Shown: positions 17,122 through 25,959 of the stretch, one piece after another
Layout of the letters: each line of letters starts with the position of its first letter
Numbering within the stretch: the first letter of the stretch is position 1
Notes under the pieces: generated by a model
What the model saw: the letters and a program-made list of their open reading frames with translations, nothing else
Databases searched by the model: none
What the model was told of the DNA's origin: nothing
Translations under genes and position numbers: made by a program
Source: an uncultured Verrucomicrobiota bacterium
GTDB lineage: Bacteria > Verrucomicrobiota > Kiritimatiellia > Kiritimatiellales > Tichowtungiaceae
DNA length: 64,000 nt
Assembly (NCBI GenBank): GCA_903831085.1
Contig: CAIKWE010000036.1
Coordinates: forward strand, 39,392-103,391
Direction of reading: 5' to 3'

Positions 17122-18792
17122 CTATCCCTTTCTGTTCGCCAGCAGCTCTTTTGCGTGCTGGAGTGTCACCTTTGTTAAATCCTTTCCGCCGAGCATGCGA
17201 GCAATTTCTTCGGTTCTCTCTGATCCTTCGAGTGGTGAAATCTGGGTGAAAGTGCGGCCGTCCTGCACCCGTTTCGAAACCGCAAAATGGGAATGTCCGC
17301 AGACAGCAACTTGCGGCAGGTGGGTGATCGCAATCACCTGATGGGTTTGGCCGACCTGTGCCAGTTTATCGCCGACCGCGTTGGCGATTTCTCCGCCGAC
17401 GTTGGCATCAATTTCGTCAAAGACGAGCAGGGGAATACGGTCGTGGCGCGCCAGTACCGCTTTGACAGCCAGCATGACGCGCGAAATTTCACCGCTGGAT
17501 GCGATCGCCCGTAGTGGACGCATGGATTCGCCGGCGTTTGGAGCGAAGCCGAATTCAATTTCGTCCAGTCCGGAGGCGTGAGGTTCGTCGAGATCAAGCA
17601 ACTGCACTTCAAAGAGTCCGTGTTCAAAGCCGAGGTCGCGCAGTTCGGTGGTAATGGCATCGGCTAGGTCGCCGGCGACTTTCTGCCGTTTTTTACGCAG
17701 GGCGCGTCCGGCCTTTTCGGTTTCAATAAGCGCGGCGGCGTGTTCCGCTTCAACGGCGGCGCGCTGTTCGTCGCGCGATTGCAGGTCTTTTAGCCGGACT
17801 TTCCACTCTTCCAGCTTGATGAGGATTTCCGGGACAGACGGAGCGTATTTGCGTTTAAAACTGCGGTAGAGCGCGAGGCGTTCGTCGAGAAACTGTAAAC
17901 GCTCCGGCCCGGCGCTGATTTCCTCGACGGCGCTCTGAATGGCGGCGGAAATTTCCTGCGCGGTACGCGCCGCGCCTTCGAGTTCTTGGGCCCACGCCTC
18001 GGCATCCGGCATGTATTTGGCGAGTTGCGTACAGGCTTTGCGCGCGGCGGAAAGGCTATCCATGGCGGAAACTTCACCTTCGGTCAGTCTGCCCGCCGCC
18101 GTTTGCGCCAGTTCGAGAATATTCTGCGCATTGGCGATCTGTTCATGCTCCTGCTGTACCGTCGTTTCGTCCTCGTCGGAGATTTTTGCTTCGCTGACTT
18201 CTTTGACCTTCCATGCCAGCAGGTCGATCTGTTCGGCGAGTCCGGAGTTGTCGAGATTGGAAAGCTCCTGCAGCCTTTTTTCCAAGGCTTGGAAATTTTG
18301 ATATTTTGAACGATAGGCCGCGCGTTCTTCGCCGAGATGGCCGAAGGCGTCGAGAATATCCATTTGAGCTTCGGTCTTGAGCAGAGACTGGTGATCGTAT
18401 GGCCCGTGCATATCGACCAGCACGTCGCCCAGCGCTTTGAGAACGGGCAGGGTGACCGGCGAGTCGTTGACCAGATTCTTTGAACTGCTCTCCGTGATGG
18501 TGCGACGGATGATCAGCAGTCCGGTTTCGCAGGGCGGCAGGCCGACTGCTTCGAGCGCGGCGTTGACGTCAGATGGATCGGCCAGCTCAAAAATCGCTTC
18601 GATGCCGCAGGAGCTTTCGCCGGTGCGGATCATGCTCTTGTCGGCCCGTTCACCAAGCAGTAGACGCAGTGCGCCGATCAAGAGGGATTTTCCCGCGCCG
18701 GTTTCACCGGTGATGACGTTGAGGCCGTTCTGAAACGAAACCGACACGCTGTCGACCAGCGCCAGATTACGGATATTTAGACGGCTCAACAT
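17122..18792 (-). CDS. recN: DNA repair protein RecN
   Basis: SMC-like ATPase acting in double-strand break repair. The N-terminal half has LSRLNIRNLALVDSVSV and Walker A TGETGAGKSLLIGAL (about 30-44); a long charged coiled coil occupies about residues 150-370; the C-terminal half has the ABC signature region (IASSGEISRVMLAVK, about 440), Walker B LLVFDEIDANVGGE and AITHLPQVA. 556 residues from ATG 18792, matching the family; an ATG 12 codons upstream is possible. A TTCCAA palindrome falls in the coiled coil and is read as NFQALEK. Confidence 0.95.
   Translation of the reverse strand: MLSRLNIRNLALVDSVSVSFQNGLNVITGETGAGKSLLIGALRLLLGERADKSMIRTGESSCGIEAIFELADPSDVNAALEAVGLPPCETGLLIIRRTITESSSKNLVNDSPVTLPVLKALGDVLVDMHGPYDHQSLLKTEAQMDILDAFGHLGEERAAYRSKYQNFQALEKRLQELSNLDNSGLAEQIDLLAWKVKEVSEAKISDEDETTVQQEHEQIANAQNILELAQTAAGRLTEGEVSAMDSLSAARKACTQLAKYMPDAEAWAQELEGAARTAQEISAAIQSAVEEISAGPERLQFLDERLALYRSFKRKYAPSVPEILIKLEEWKVRLKDLQSRDEQRAAVEAEHAAALIETEKAGRALRKKRQKVAGDLADAITTELRDLGFEHGLFEVQLLDLDEPHASGLDEIEFGFAPNAGESMRPLRAIASSGEISRVMLAVKAVLARHDRIPLLVFDEIDANVGGEIANAVGDKLAQVGQTHQVIAITHLPQVAVCGHSHFAVSKRVQDGRTFTQISPLEGSERTEEIARMLGGKDLTKVTLQHAKELLANRKG
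18280..18294. repeat. TTCCAA palindrome inside recN
   Basis: Perfect core with spacer GGC and long flanks (TTTT and ATTTTG). A lone TTGGAAA half-site lies 32 bp before the matching right half (18257). Confidence 0.85.
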
Positions 18793-18914
18793 GCCGCGCA
18801 TCATTCCAATTTCAATCTGTTCCGACAAGCGGGAAACAAAACCGGAAGGAACGGCGGCTTGTCAAGCGGACGGCGGGCTGGTTATCCTGCGTGGCTTTAA
18901 CGGAAGGCGCTGTC

Positions 18915-20633
18915 ATGATTTTAGTCGTTTTCTTTACGGGGTGTTTGCTGTTCGCTCTGGCGTACCGGTTTTACGGCCGGTTTCTGGCCAAGGAAATGGA
19001 GCTGGATGACAGCCGCCCGACACCGGCCCATACGATGCGCGATGACGTGGATTATGTTCCTACCGCGAATATGATTCTGTTCGGCCACCATTTCAGCACA
19101 ATCGCCGGCGCCGGGCCAATTGTCGGCCCGGTTATTGCCGCGCTGGCGTTCGGCTGGGGTCCGGCGGTACTTTGGATTGTGATCGGGTCAATTTTGATCG
19201 GCGGCGTGCATGACTTGACCGCCATGGCGGCCAGCATCCGCAACAAAGGCCGCTCGATAGGCCAGATCTGCAAAAGCTTTCTCAGTCCGGCGGCCTATTA
19301 CATGTTTCTGTCGTTTATTCTGCTGACGCTGATTTATGTCGTCATCGTTTTTCTCGACATCACGGCCAGCACCTTTGTTCCGGCCACTGGTATGATTCAA
19401 GAGGGATCGGATCAAGTGGTTCTTGAAGCACGGCTGGGCGGAGTGGTGGCGACCGCATCCTTGTTCTATATCCTGCTGGCAGTGCTGTTCGGTCTTTCAA
19501 TTTATAAGCTGAAACTGCCGGTCTGGGCGGGATCGTTGATTTTTGTACCGCTTGTTTTCGGCGGACTATGGCTCGGCAATCAATTCCCGATCACGGTCGA
19601 TATGGTTCCGCCGGTGCTCGGTTCAGCCAAAAATTTCTGGGCGCTGATTCTGATGATTTACTGCCTTTTCGCCGCCATGCTTCCGGTCTGGATTCTGCTT
19701 CAGCCTCGCGATTATCTGGCTTCCTTTCTGCTCTACGCCTGCCTGCTGGGCGGCGCGGCCGGGCTGGTTATTTTCGGCGTGACCGGCCACGCCGCGCCTT
19801 CCTATCCAATGTTCAAGGGGTTCACCAGTGAAAACATGGGCTTTATCTATCCGACGCTGTTCGTGACCATCGCCTGCGGCGCGGTGAGCGGCTTCCACGC
19901 GGTTGTGGCGTCCGGCACGTCGGCTAAACAGCTTAACAATGAGCGCGGCGCTCTGGTCATCGGTTATGGAGCCATGCTGATCGAAGGCGTGCTCGCTTTA
20001 CTGGCCGTCGCCTCCGTGATGATTATTTCCGGCAAAGTGCCCGCAGGACAGACTCCGGTGGTCACATTCAGCAATGGTCTCGGTGCGTTTGTGCAGACTC
20101 TCGGAATCCCGGCGGAGTTTGCCAGAACCTTTGCCATGCTGGCAGTCAGCACTTTTCTGCTGACCACGCTGGACTCCTGCACCCGCCTGGCGCGGTTTCT
20201 CATTGAAGAAATTTTCAGTCTAGGCAATCAGTTTTGGCCGCGGCTGCTCTCCACGTCCGCTGTGCTGGTTCTGCCTGCGCTGGTCGTTTTTCAGAAAATA
20301 CCGGGACCCAACGGACAGCTCATTCCGGCGTGGCAGGCCATCTGGCCGGTCTTCGGCGCGTGCAACCAGTTGCTGGCGGCGCTCACGCTACTGGTGATCT
20401 TCACCTGGCTCAAGCGGAGCGGGAAACGCACCTTCTATGTGGCGATTCCGATGGTCTTCATGTTTGTCACTACACTCACCGCGCTGATTCAACTGACATA
20501 TAAAAACCTGCTCGCCCAGGGAGCTTTGTTTGATCTTCGTCACATTATCGGCGGCATCAGTCTCGTGCTGCTGATCCTGGCGGTGACGATTATTCTGGAT
20601 ACCGTCCGGTCGTTCGTTAAAAAGACCGCTTAG
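18915..20633 (+). CDS. cstA: CstA-family carbon starvation / peptide or pyruvate transporter
   Basis: A 572-residue inner-membrane protein with about 15 helices. Family marks: [17 protein letters not shown] (about 60-76), the [21 protein letters not shown] loop, and [16 protein letters not shown] in the middle. CstA proteins import peptides or pyruvate during nutrient shortage. The start is ATG 18915 behind GGAAGG; an upstream GTG at 18891 is in frame but lacks such a site. The length is shorter than E. coli CstA (701) and typical of the shorter CstA/BtsT-like group. It overlaps convergent folE by a few bases. Confidence 0.9.
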   Translation: MILVVFFTGCLLFALAYRFYGRFLAKEMELDDSRPTPAHTMRDDVDYVPTANMILFGHHFSTIAGAGPIVGPVIAALAFGWGPAVLWIVIGSILIGGVHDLTAMAASIRNKGRSIGQICKSFLSPAAYYMFLSFILLTLIYVVIVFLDITASTFVPATGMIQEGSDQVVLEARLGGVVATASLFYILLAVLFGLSIYKLKLPVWAGSLIFVPLVFGGLWLGNQFPITVDMVPPVLGSAKNFWALILMIYCLFAAMLPVWILLQPRDYLASFLLYACLLGGAAGLVIFGVTGHAAPSYPMFKGFTSENMGFIYPTLFVTIACGAVSGFHAVVASGTSAKQLNNERGALVIGYGAMLIEGVLALLAVASVMIISGKVPAGQTPVVTFSNGLGAFVQTLGIPAEFARTFAMLAVSTFLLTTLDSCTRLARFLIEEIFSLGNQFWPRLLSTSAVLVLPALVVFQKIPGPNGQLIPAWQAIWPVFGACNQLLAALTLLVIFTWLKRSGKRTFYVAIPMVFMFVTTLTALIQLTYKNLLAQGALFDLRHIIGGISLVLLILAVTIILDTVRSFVKKTA

Positions 20634-21178
20634 CCGACGGTGCCGATCAGGCGCAGGAACTCGGTGCGGGTGGCCATCTGCGAACGGAAGCTGCCGTGCA
20701 TGGCCGAGGTGATCATCTTGGAGTTCTGCTTTTCCACGCCGCGCATCATCATGCAGAGATGTTGCGCCTCGATCACCACGCCGACGCCTTGTGCGCCGAC
20801 TTTGTCCATCAAAACGCGGGCGATCTGGTTGGTCAACCGCTCCTGGATCTGCAGACGGCGGGCGTACATATCGACCACGCGGGCCAGCTTGCTCACACCG
20901 ATCACTTTCTTTTCCGGAATGTAGCCGATGTGGCACTTGCCGATGAATGGAAGCATGTGATGCTCGCACAGACTGTAGATCTCAATGTCTTTGACAATGA
21001 TCATATGGTTGTCTTCGGCTGTGAAAAAGGCGTTGTTGAGCACATCATCGATATTTTGATGATAGCCGCGGGTCAGGAACTTGTAGGATTCTTCGACGCG
21101 CGCCGGCGTGCCTTTCAGTCCTTCGCGTTCCGGATCTTCGCCCAGTTCAACCAGCAGTTTTCGAATCAGCTCTTCCAT
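20630..21178 (-). CDS. folE: GTP cyclohydrolase I
   Basis: Converts GTP to dihydroneopterin triphosphate, first step of folate synthesis. Zinc and catalytic residues are visible in [21 protein letters not shown] (Cys-Glu-His-His, about residues 72-92) and in [11 protein letters not shown] (His-Cys, about 145-155). The [13 protein letters not shown] and [12 protein letters not shown] blocks also match. The start ATG 21178 follows GGGAG at good spacing, giving 182 residues, a normal length; open frame upstream to 21268 is not family-like. Confidence 0.95.
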   Translation of the reverse strand: MEELIRKLLVELGEDPEREGLKGTPARVEESYKFLTRGYHQNIDDVLNNAFFTAEDNHMIIVKDIEIYSLCEHHMLPFIGKCHIGYIPEKKVIGVSKLARVVDMYARRLQIQERLTNQIARVLMDKVGAQGVGVVIEAQHLCMMMRGVEKQNSKMITSAMHGSFRSQMATRTEFLRLIGTVG

Positions 21179-21199
21179 GACATGGCTCCCGTTTAATCG

Positions 21200-21318
21200 T
21201 GGCGGGAGTGTTCCAAGGTTTAGAGCTTTCCGCAATGGTTTTCTTTGATCGCACTTTTCCGGGGCCACCGGCCCCGGCTACAGATTAATCCTGTGGGCGC
21301 GGACGATGGCCGCGCTTG
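21200..21318. repeat. Intergenic repeats between folE and corA
   Basis: A degenerate TTCCAAGGTTTAGAG at 21211, then CCGGGGCCACCGGCCCCGGCTACAG and CTGTGGGCGCGGACGATGGCCGCGC, facing arms of the GTAGCCGSGG family. The remaining bases to corA show nothing recognisable. Confidence 0.6.
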
Positions 21319-21372
21319 AAATCAGAGCTGTGTTTTCAGCCATGCGAACAGCGCAATATCGAAGCGGTGGCG

Positions 21373-22320
21373 TCAGAACGTCGCACGCTTTTCAATGTTC
21401 TTCAGGATGATAAAGGTAATCCATCCGATGATGGTCAGACCGATTGTGAACATACTGTAGGCGATCGGCCACGGGATACCCTGGGTCATCATGGAATATT
21501 CAGACATTCCGCCGATACCTGCCAAGACATTCAGCGGCATGAACACCACGTTGATGACGGTCAGCCGTTTCATCAATACGTTGAGATTGTTGTTCACGAT
21601 CGAAGCCCGCACATCCATCATGCCGGTGAATACGTTGGCAAACACGTGAGCCTGTTCAAGGCACTGAGCGTTTTCGATGGCAAGGTCGTCCACATATTCC
21701 AGCATTTCCGGCGTGAGACCGTCGGTCTGGGCGTTCTTGGCGTTGGTTTTGAGCCGTTCGATCACACGCCCGTTGGCGCTGATAGCATTCACGTAATACA
21801 CAAGGCTTTTTTCAATCGCGAACATCTGCAGGAGGTTTTTATTTTCCATCGATTTGACGATTTTTGTTTCCAATTCGTTGGCGATTTCGTTGATGACATC
21901 CAAGTGGCTGTAGAAGTGTGAAATACAGTTTGAAAGGATGCACAGGAAAACGGCTTGCAGGTTCTGGAGTTTGCTGTAGGAACGGCCTTCGAAAATCGGC
22001 ATATCGCCCGGCGCAATCACGATGAGCTTTTCTTTATACAGGAACAGGCCGACGGAATTGGGTTTGAAGACAAAATTGTCCTTGGCCTGATACGCTCTTG
22101 GATGGCGAAAGATTACCGCCAGATGGTTGAAATCCAGTTCAATACGGGGCAGAGAGTCGCTGTCCACCGCAGATGACAGGTTGTGTTCGTCAATTTGGTG
22201 CTCGTGAATGAGCAGTGATTTTTCTGCATCCGTCGGATCGACGACAAGCATGATCGGCGATGCTGAATCATCCAGAACTTCTACGGTACGTCCCTGTTCT
22301 AGTTTGAAATTTCGTATCAT
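21373..22320 (-). CDS. corA: CorA-family divalent cation transporter
   Basis: A 315-residue protein with a large cytoplasmic alpha/beta plus helical domain and two C-terminal membrane helices, the CorA layout. After the first helix (VINVVFMPLNVLAGIG) CorA proteins carry GMN, the ion-selecting loop; here it reads GGMSEYSMM, so Asn is replaced by Ser. The start ATG 22320 is preceded by an excellent GGAGGTGTC. It follows cca by 101 bp on the same strand. The ion may be Mg2+, Co2+ or another metal; the altered loop makes that uncertain. Confidence 0.88.
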   Translation of the reverse strand: MIRNFKLEQGRTVEVLDDSASPIMLVVDPTDAEKSLLIHEHQIDEHNLSSAVDSDSLPRIELDFNHLAVIFRHPRAYQAKDNFVFKPNSVGLFLYKEKLIVIAPGDMPIFEGRSYSKLQNLQAVFLCILSNCISHFYSHLDVINEIANELETKIVKSMENKNLLQMFAIEKSLVYYVNAISANGRVIERLKTNAKNAQTDGLTPEMLEYVDDLAIENAQCLEQAHVFANVFTGMMDVRASIVNNNLNVLMKRLTVINVVFMPLNVLAGIGGMSEYSMMTQGIPWPIAYSMFTIGLTIIGWITFIILKNIEKRATF

Positions 22321-22372
22321 GACACCTCCATCATTAAGCAACCCGCTTTGTATCGATCACGGTAACCGTCTT

Positions 22373-22414
22373 GAGACTTTAAGTCTCTCTCATCGGTTGT
22401 CAACCATGACAACC
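22373..22414. other. Two inverted repeats in the corA leader region
   Basis: GAGACTTTAAGTCTC (22373-22387) is a perfect palindrome, and GGTTGTCA-ACCA-TGACAACC (22395-22414) a perfect hairpin. Both lie between the cca stop and the corA start. They could be a cca terminator (no T-run follows) or leader structures for corA. No M-box riboswitch features are visible. Confidence 0.5.
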
Positions 22415-22421
22415 CCGGAAG

Positions 22422-23729
22422 TCAAAGTTGTGTTTTAAGCCAGTCGAGGAGAGCGGCGCGGTCAGGGAAGCGGCCTTCGAGCTGGGCATCGTAGGCCAAC
22501 TGCAGGATGTTGCCCATGCGAGGGCCGGGCGGAACGTCGAGGTCGCGCAGGTCTTTTCCGGTGATCCATTTTTCCGGAAGGATTGGCTCGTTCTTCATCT
22601 CCTCAGCTTTTCCAAGCAGGAACTGATGATTATCGAGCATGCGATGACTGCCTGCGCAGTCGAGACGATGCAGTTCCAGCTCCAGATCGAATGTTTCCGC
22701 GCCCATCAGTTTGCGCAGGGTGGATTTATTCATCTTCTGCACGTCCTTGAAGCGCATGTGTCCGTCAACGGCGGTGACGATCTGTTTGATCTCTTTCACC
22801 GGCAGTTTCAGGCGGCGCAGAATTTCTTCGGCCATTTCAGCGCTTTTGCGTTCGTGTCCGTGGAACCGGATGCGGTCTTCACCCATAAAGGCGGTGGCGG
22901 GTTTGCCGACGTCATGCAGAAGGACGGTGTAGGCGAGGACGCGGCTCGGATTCTTCATGAGATTAAGCATGAGGCAGGTGTGCACAAAGACGTCGCCTTC
23001 GGGATGGAATTCCGGCGGTTGCTCCTGTCCAATCATCGGAAGAATTTCCGGAATGATGTGCTCCATGAGTCCGAGGTCGACCAGTTCTTTGAGCGCGTCG
23101 CCTGGTTTTATGCTTTCGGTGAGGGTACGCGAGAATTCGTTTTCGATGCGCTCGGCGCTGATTTTGGCGAGGTCTGGCGCGTATTTCTGAATCGCGGCGC
23201 GGGTGGCTGGTTCGATAATAAAGCCAAGCGTATGAGCGAAGCGCACGGCGCGCAACATACGCAGGTGGTCTTCGGCAAAGCGCTTTTCCGGCTCGCCGAT
23301 GGCGCGGATGATTTTCTTTTCGAGGTCAGTTTGTCCTCCGACATAGTCGATGACTTTATCTTCGATCGGATCGTAGAACATGCCGTTGACGGTGAAGTCG
23401 CGGCGTTTGGCATCTTCCTCTGCACCGCAGAAGTGAACGGAGTCCGGGCGGCGGCCGTCCTGATAGCCGCCGTCGGCGCGGAAGGTGGCGACTTCTGTTT
23501 CGGTGCCGTCTTCAACGACGACGATGACGCCGAAGGCTTTACCGACCGCGACGGTTTTCGGGAAAAGGGCTTCGATCTGTTCGGGAGTGGCGCTGGTGGC
23601 GATGTCGTAGTCTTTGGCTTCGCGGCCGAGCAGTTTGTCACGCACGGAGCCGCCCGCAAAGAAGGCGGTAAAACCTGCCTTGCGGATTTGCTTCAAAATT
23701 CTTAGTGCGGTATGATCACTACTGTTCAT
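22422..23729 (-). CDS. cca: tRNA nucleotidyltransferase / poly(A) polymerase family with HD domain
   Basis: Class II nucleotidyltransferase, probably adding or repairing the CCA end of tRNA. Visible: GGSVRDKLLGREAKDYDIATSA with the GG and DxD catalytic pattern (about 26-47), RRDFTVNGMFYDP (about 107), the EDHLRMLRAVRFA neck helix (about 151-163), and an HD domain with LLHDVGKP (about 271) and GHERKSAEMAEE. 435 residues. It is divergent from dsbD with only 26 bp between the start codons, so the promoters must overlap. Confidence 0.9.
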   Translation of the reverse strand: MNSSDHTALRILKQIRKAGFTAFFAGGSVRDKLLGREAKDYDIATSATPEQIEALFPKTVAVGKAFGVIVVVEDGTETEVATFRADGGYQDGRRPDSVHFCGAEEDAKRRDFTVNGMFYDPIEDKVIDYVGGQTDLEKKIIRAIGEPEKRFAEDHLRMLRAVRFAHTLGFIIEPATRAAIQKYAPDLAKISAERIENEFSRTLTESIKPGDALKELVDLGLMEHIIPEILPMIGQEQPPEFHPEGDVFVHTCLMLNLMKNPSRVLAYTVLLHDVGKPATAFMGEDRIRFHGHERKSAEMAEEILRRLKLPVKEIKQIVTAVDGHMRFKDVQKMNKSTLRKLMGAETFDLELELHRLDCAGSHRMLDNHQFLLGKAEEMKNEPILPEKWITGKDLRDLDVPPGPRMGNILQLAYDAQLEGRFPDRAALLDWLKTQL

Positions 23730-23755
23730 AAGTGCGGTGAGTGTGGAATGAACCT

Positions 23756-24988
23756 ATGAAAAAGTTAATCCTTTTCTCTCTTCTTCTTGCGGCGGCGCTG
23801 ACAGTTTCTGTGCAGGCTCCGGCGCAAACGCCGCCGGAATCATCCTGGCAGGAGGTTGTGGCGCAATTCACAGTGGCCCGCACCGGAACGGGATATATGA
23901 ACGACAGCGACTTCACCGATTTTTTGGATCGTGCGGAAGGCAAGCATGAGCGGCCCGGTTTTTTAAAACGTTTCGCGGCGCGGCCGATTAAGTTTTTTGA
24001 GCACTGGGGTTTGTGGCGCACGCTGGCCGCGATTCTTTTGGGAGGACTGGCTCTAAATCTGACACCGTGTGTGCTGCCGATGATCCCGGTGAATCTGGCG
24101 ATTATCGGTGCAGGCGTGCAGTCTGAGTCGCGGCGCAAGGGATTTGCCCTGGGTTCGGCTTACGGTTTGGGCATTACGGTGGTTTACGGCCTGCTCGGAC
24201 TGGCCGTGGTGCTGGGCGGCGCACGGTTTGGGGATTTGAATGCCAACCCGTGGTTTAATATCGGCGTCGCTGTGGTTTTTCTGGCGCTGGCGCTGGCAAT
24301 GTTCAATGTGTTCCATATTGATCTGACCAAACTGCATCAGCACTTAAGCCGCCGGCAGGTTGAGGAGGAGTATCTCGCGGCGTTCGGTATCGGCGGGCTT
24401 TCCGCGCTGCTGGCGGGAGCCTGTGTGGCGCCGGTGGTGATCGCCGTGCTGGTGCTTTCCGGCAATTTATACACCAAGGGTGTTCACGCCGGTCTGGCAC
24501 TGCCGTTTGTGCTTGGACTGGGCATGGCGCTGCCATGGCCGTTTGCCGGAGCGGGTCTGTCGTTTCTGCCGAAGCCGGGCGCGTGGATGGAGTGGGTCAA
24601 GCGCGGCTTCGGCGTGCTGATTCTGCTGTTGGCGTTCTATTACGGTCAGCTGGGCGTTCGCCTGCTGATGAGCCGTATAATGCCGCCCGGCGGAGAGGAA
24701 CATCTGGTGGTTTGTGAAAACAAAAACACCTGTTTCCGTGACGCCCTCTCAGAGGCTCAGGCGGCCGGACAGCCGGTCTTTATCGATTTCTGGGCCGACT
24801 GGTGCAAAAACTGTCACGCGATGGACAAGACCACATTCGCTGATCCGAAAATCAAGGCGCGGCTGGCGCGGTACAAGGTGATCAAGTTTGACGCAACCAA
24901 TTACAAAGTGTCGCCGGCCAAAGAAATTCTGGATCATTTCGGAATCATGGGTTTGCCAACGTATGTTGTACTGGAGCCCGTAAAATGA
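23756..24988 (+). CDS. dsbD: Thiol:disulfide interchange protein, DsbD-type without the N-terminal alpha domain
   Basis: Carries electrons from cytoplasmic thioredoxin to periplasmic thiols. A signal peptide (residues 1-24) and a short periplasmic stretch lead to an eight-helix membrane domain with LTPCVLPMIPVN (about 103) and GACVAPVV (about 222), the redox cysteine pair. A C-terminal thioredoxin domain has FWADWCKNCHAMDK (CxxC, about 347) and the cis-Pro GLPTYVV. Full DsbD also has an N-terminal immunoglobulin-like domain, absent here. It overlaps the downstream rhodanese gene by 4 bp (ATGA), and that gene overlaps the MauE-like gene, forming a three-gene redox operon. Confidence 0.93.
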   Translation: MKKLILFSLLLAAALTVSVQAPAQTPPESSWQEVVAQFTVARTGTGYMNDSDFTDFLDRAEGKHERPGFLKRFAARPIKFFEHWGLWRTLAAILLGGLALNLTPCVLPMIPVNLAIIGAGVQSESRRKGFALGSAYGLGITVVYGLLGLAVVLGGARFGDLNANPWFNIGVAVVFLALALAMFNVFHIDLTKLHQHLSRRQVEEEYLAAFGIGGLSALLAGACVAPVVIAVLVLSGNLYTKGVHAGLALPFVLGLGMALPWPFAGAGLSFLPKPGAWMEWVKRGFGVLILLLAFYYGQLGVRLLMSRIMPPGGEEHLVVCENKNTCFRDALSEAQAAGQPVFIDFWADWCKNCHAMDKTTFADPKIKARLARYKVIKFDATNYKVSPAKEILDHFGIMGLPTYVVLEPVK

Positions 24989-25485
24989 GTAAAAAGCCGA
25001 CGGCGGGTGAAACCGCCCGCAGAGTACTGTGGTTGATTCTTGCCGCCGCGCTTCTGGCTGTGGTCGTTAATCTGATTCATCCCAAACGCATTCCGTGGGT
25101 CGAGAACTGGGGCAGTCGCGCCGAGGCTCAAGCCGTCGCCGAACAGATGCCGCTGGTTCAGCTTTCCGATATGCTCAACTTTCTGCGCGACGGCTCGCGC
25201 TTGTTTGTGGATGCGCGTCCGGCGGAGGAATATGCCCGCGCTCATCTGCCCGGCGCGGTTTCTCTGCCGTTCCAGACATTGGAAAAATATCCCGCAGTCG
25301 TGGTGCAGGTGCTGGCTTCCGATAAACCGCCGGTTCTTTACTGCACCGGTCCGGAGTGTGATGACAGCCTGTTGCTGGCGGTGCATCTGCGCAAACTTGG
25401 GCGTAAGGATGTTTCCGTTTTTATCGGCGGCATGAATCTTTGGCAGTCCGAGCTGCTCAGCACCGAAGGGGAGGCGGTTCAATGA
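24985..25485 (+). CDS. Membrane-anchored rhodanese-like protein
   Basis: An N-terminal helix (residues 13-30) anchors a periplasmic or cytoplasmic rhodanese domain of about 110 residues. The pattern DGSRLFVDARPAEEYARAHLPGAVSLPF and the active-site loop LYCTGPECDDS (Cys near residue 117) are typical; the catalytic Cys should be the first one. It is translationally coupled to dsbD before it and to the MauE-like gene after it, suggesting persulfide or sulfur handling linked to thiol redox. The segment FQTLEK is coded by a TTCCAG-N3-TTGGAA palindrome. Confidence 0.88.
   Translation: MSKKPTAGETARRVLWLILAAALLAVVVNLIHPKRIPWVENWGSRAEAQAVAEQMPLVQLSDMLNFLRDGSRLFVDARPAEEYARAHLPGAVSLPFQTLEKYPAVVVQVLASDKPPVLYCTGPECDDSLLLAVHLRKLGRKDVSVFIGGMNLWQSELLSTEGEAVQ
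25270..25284. repeat. TTCCAG-ACA-TTGGAA palindrome in the rhodanese gene
   Basis: One mismatch from the perfect core, A-run flank on the right, read PFQTLEKY just after the conserved GAVSLP strand. Confidence 0.75.
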
Positions 25486-25928
25486 GAAAGAAAAAGCCGG
25501 TTGTCGATTTCAAAAAAGCCATCACCATGGAATATCCGACGGAATATTACGTCGCGCTGTTATTCGGTCTTTTCTTTCTAGTGGTCAGCGGGCAGAAGCT
25601 GATAAACCCGCTGGCTTTCGCCACAGCGGTTTTCCGCGGACATATCATGCCGTATCCGCTGGTGAACATCGCGGCGCTGCTTTTGATGAACCTTGAGTTC
25701 GCCGCCGCATTTGCGGTGGTTTTTATGCCGCAATGGCGCCGAGCAGGTCTCTGGATTCTTGTGAGCATTCTGCTCATTTACACCGGATGCGTCGGCGTCA
25801 ACCTGCTGCGGGATCTCAACACGGTTTGCGGATGCTTCGGATCCGGCGTGCGCGCGGCGGCAATCAGCCACTGGACGCTGGTGCGCAATCTGGCGCTCAT
25901 TATTACCGGGCTCTTTGCGCTGCGCTGA
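25482..25928 (+). CDS. MauE/DoxX-like four-helix membrane protein
   Basis: A 148-residue protein with four membrane helices and a CGCFG motif (TVCGCFGSG, about residue 109), the signature of MauE-type members of the DoxX superfamily, which help disulfide formation or maturation of periplasmic enzymes. The start ATG 25482 overlaps the rhodanese stop. Together with DsbD and rhodanese it likely feeds a periplasmic thiol pathway. An earlier GTG/ATG in the same frame (25440) would overlap the rhodanese more and is less likely. Confidence 0.82.
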   Translation: MRKKKPVVDFKKAITMEYPTEYYVALLFGLFFLVVSGQKLINPLAFATAVFRGHIMPYPLVNIAALLLMNLEFAAAFAVVFMPQWRRAGLWILVSILLIYTGCVGVNLLRDLNTVCGCFGSGVRAAAISHWTLVRNLALIITGLFALR

Positions 25929-25959
25929 AATTTTTCCGCTCCCGAAATCGGGGTATCGA

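Noticed and set aside
22321..22421. Possible magnesium riboswitch before corA
   Set aside because: The region is only about 100 bp and holds two simple hairpins; none of the M-box conserved parts is visible.
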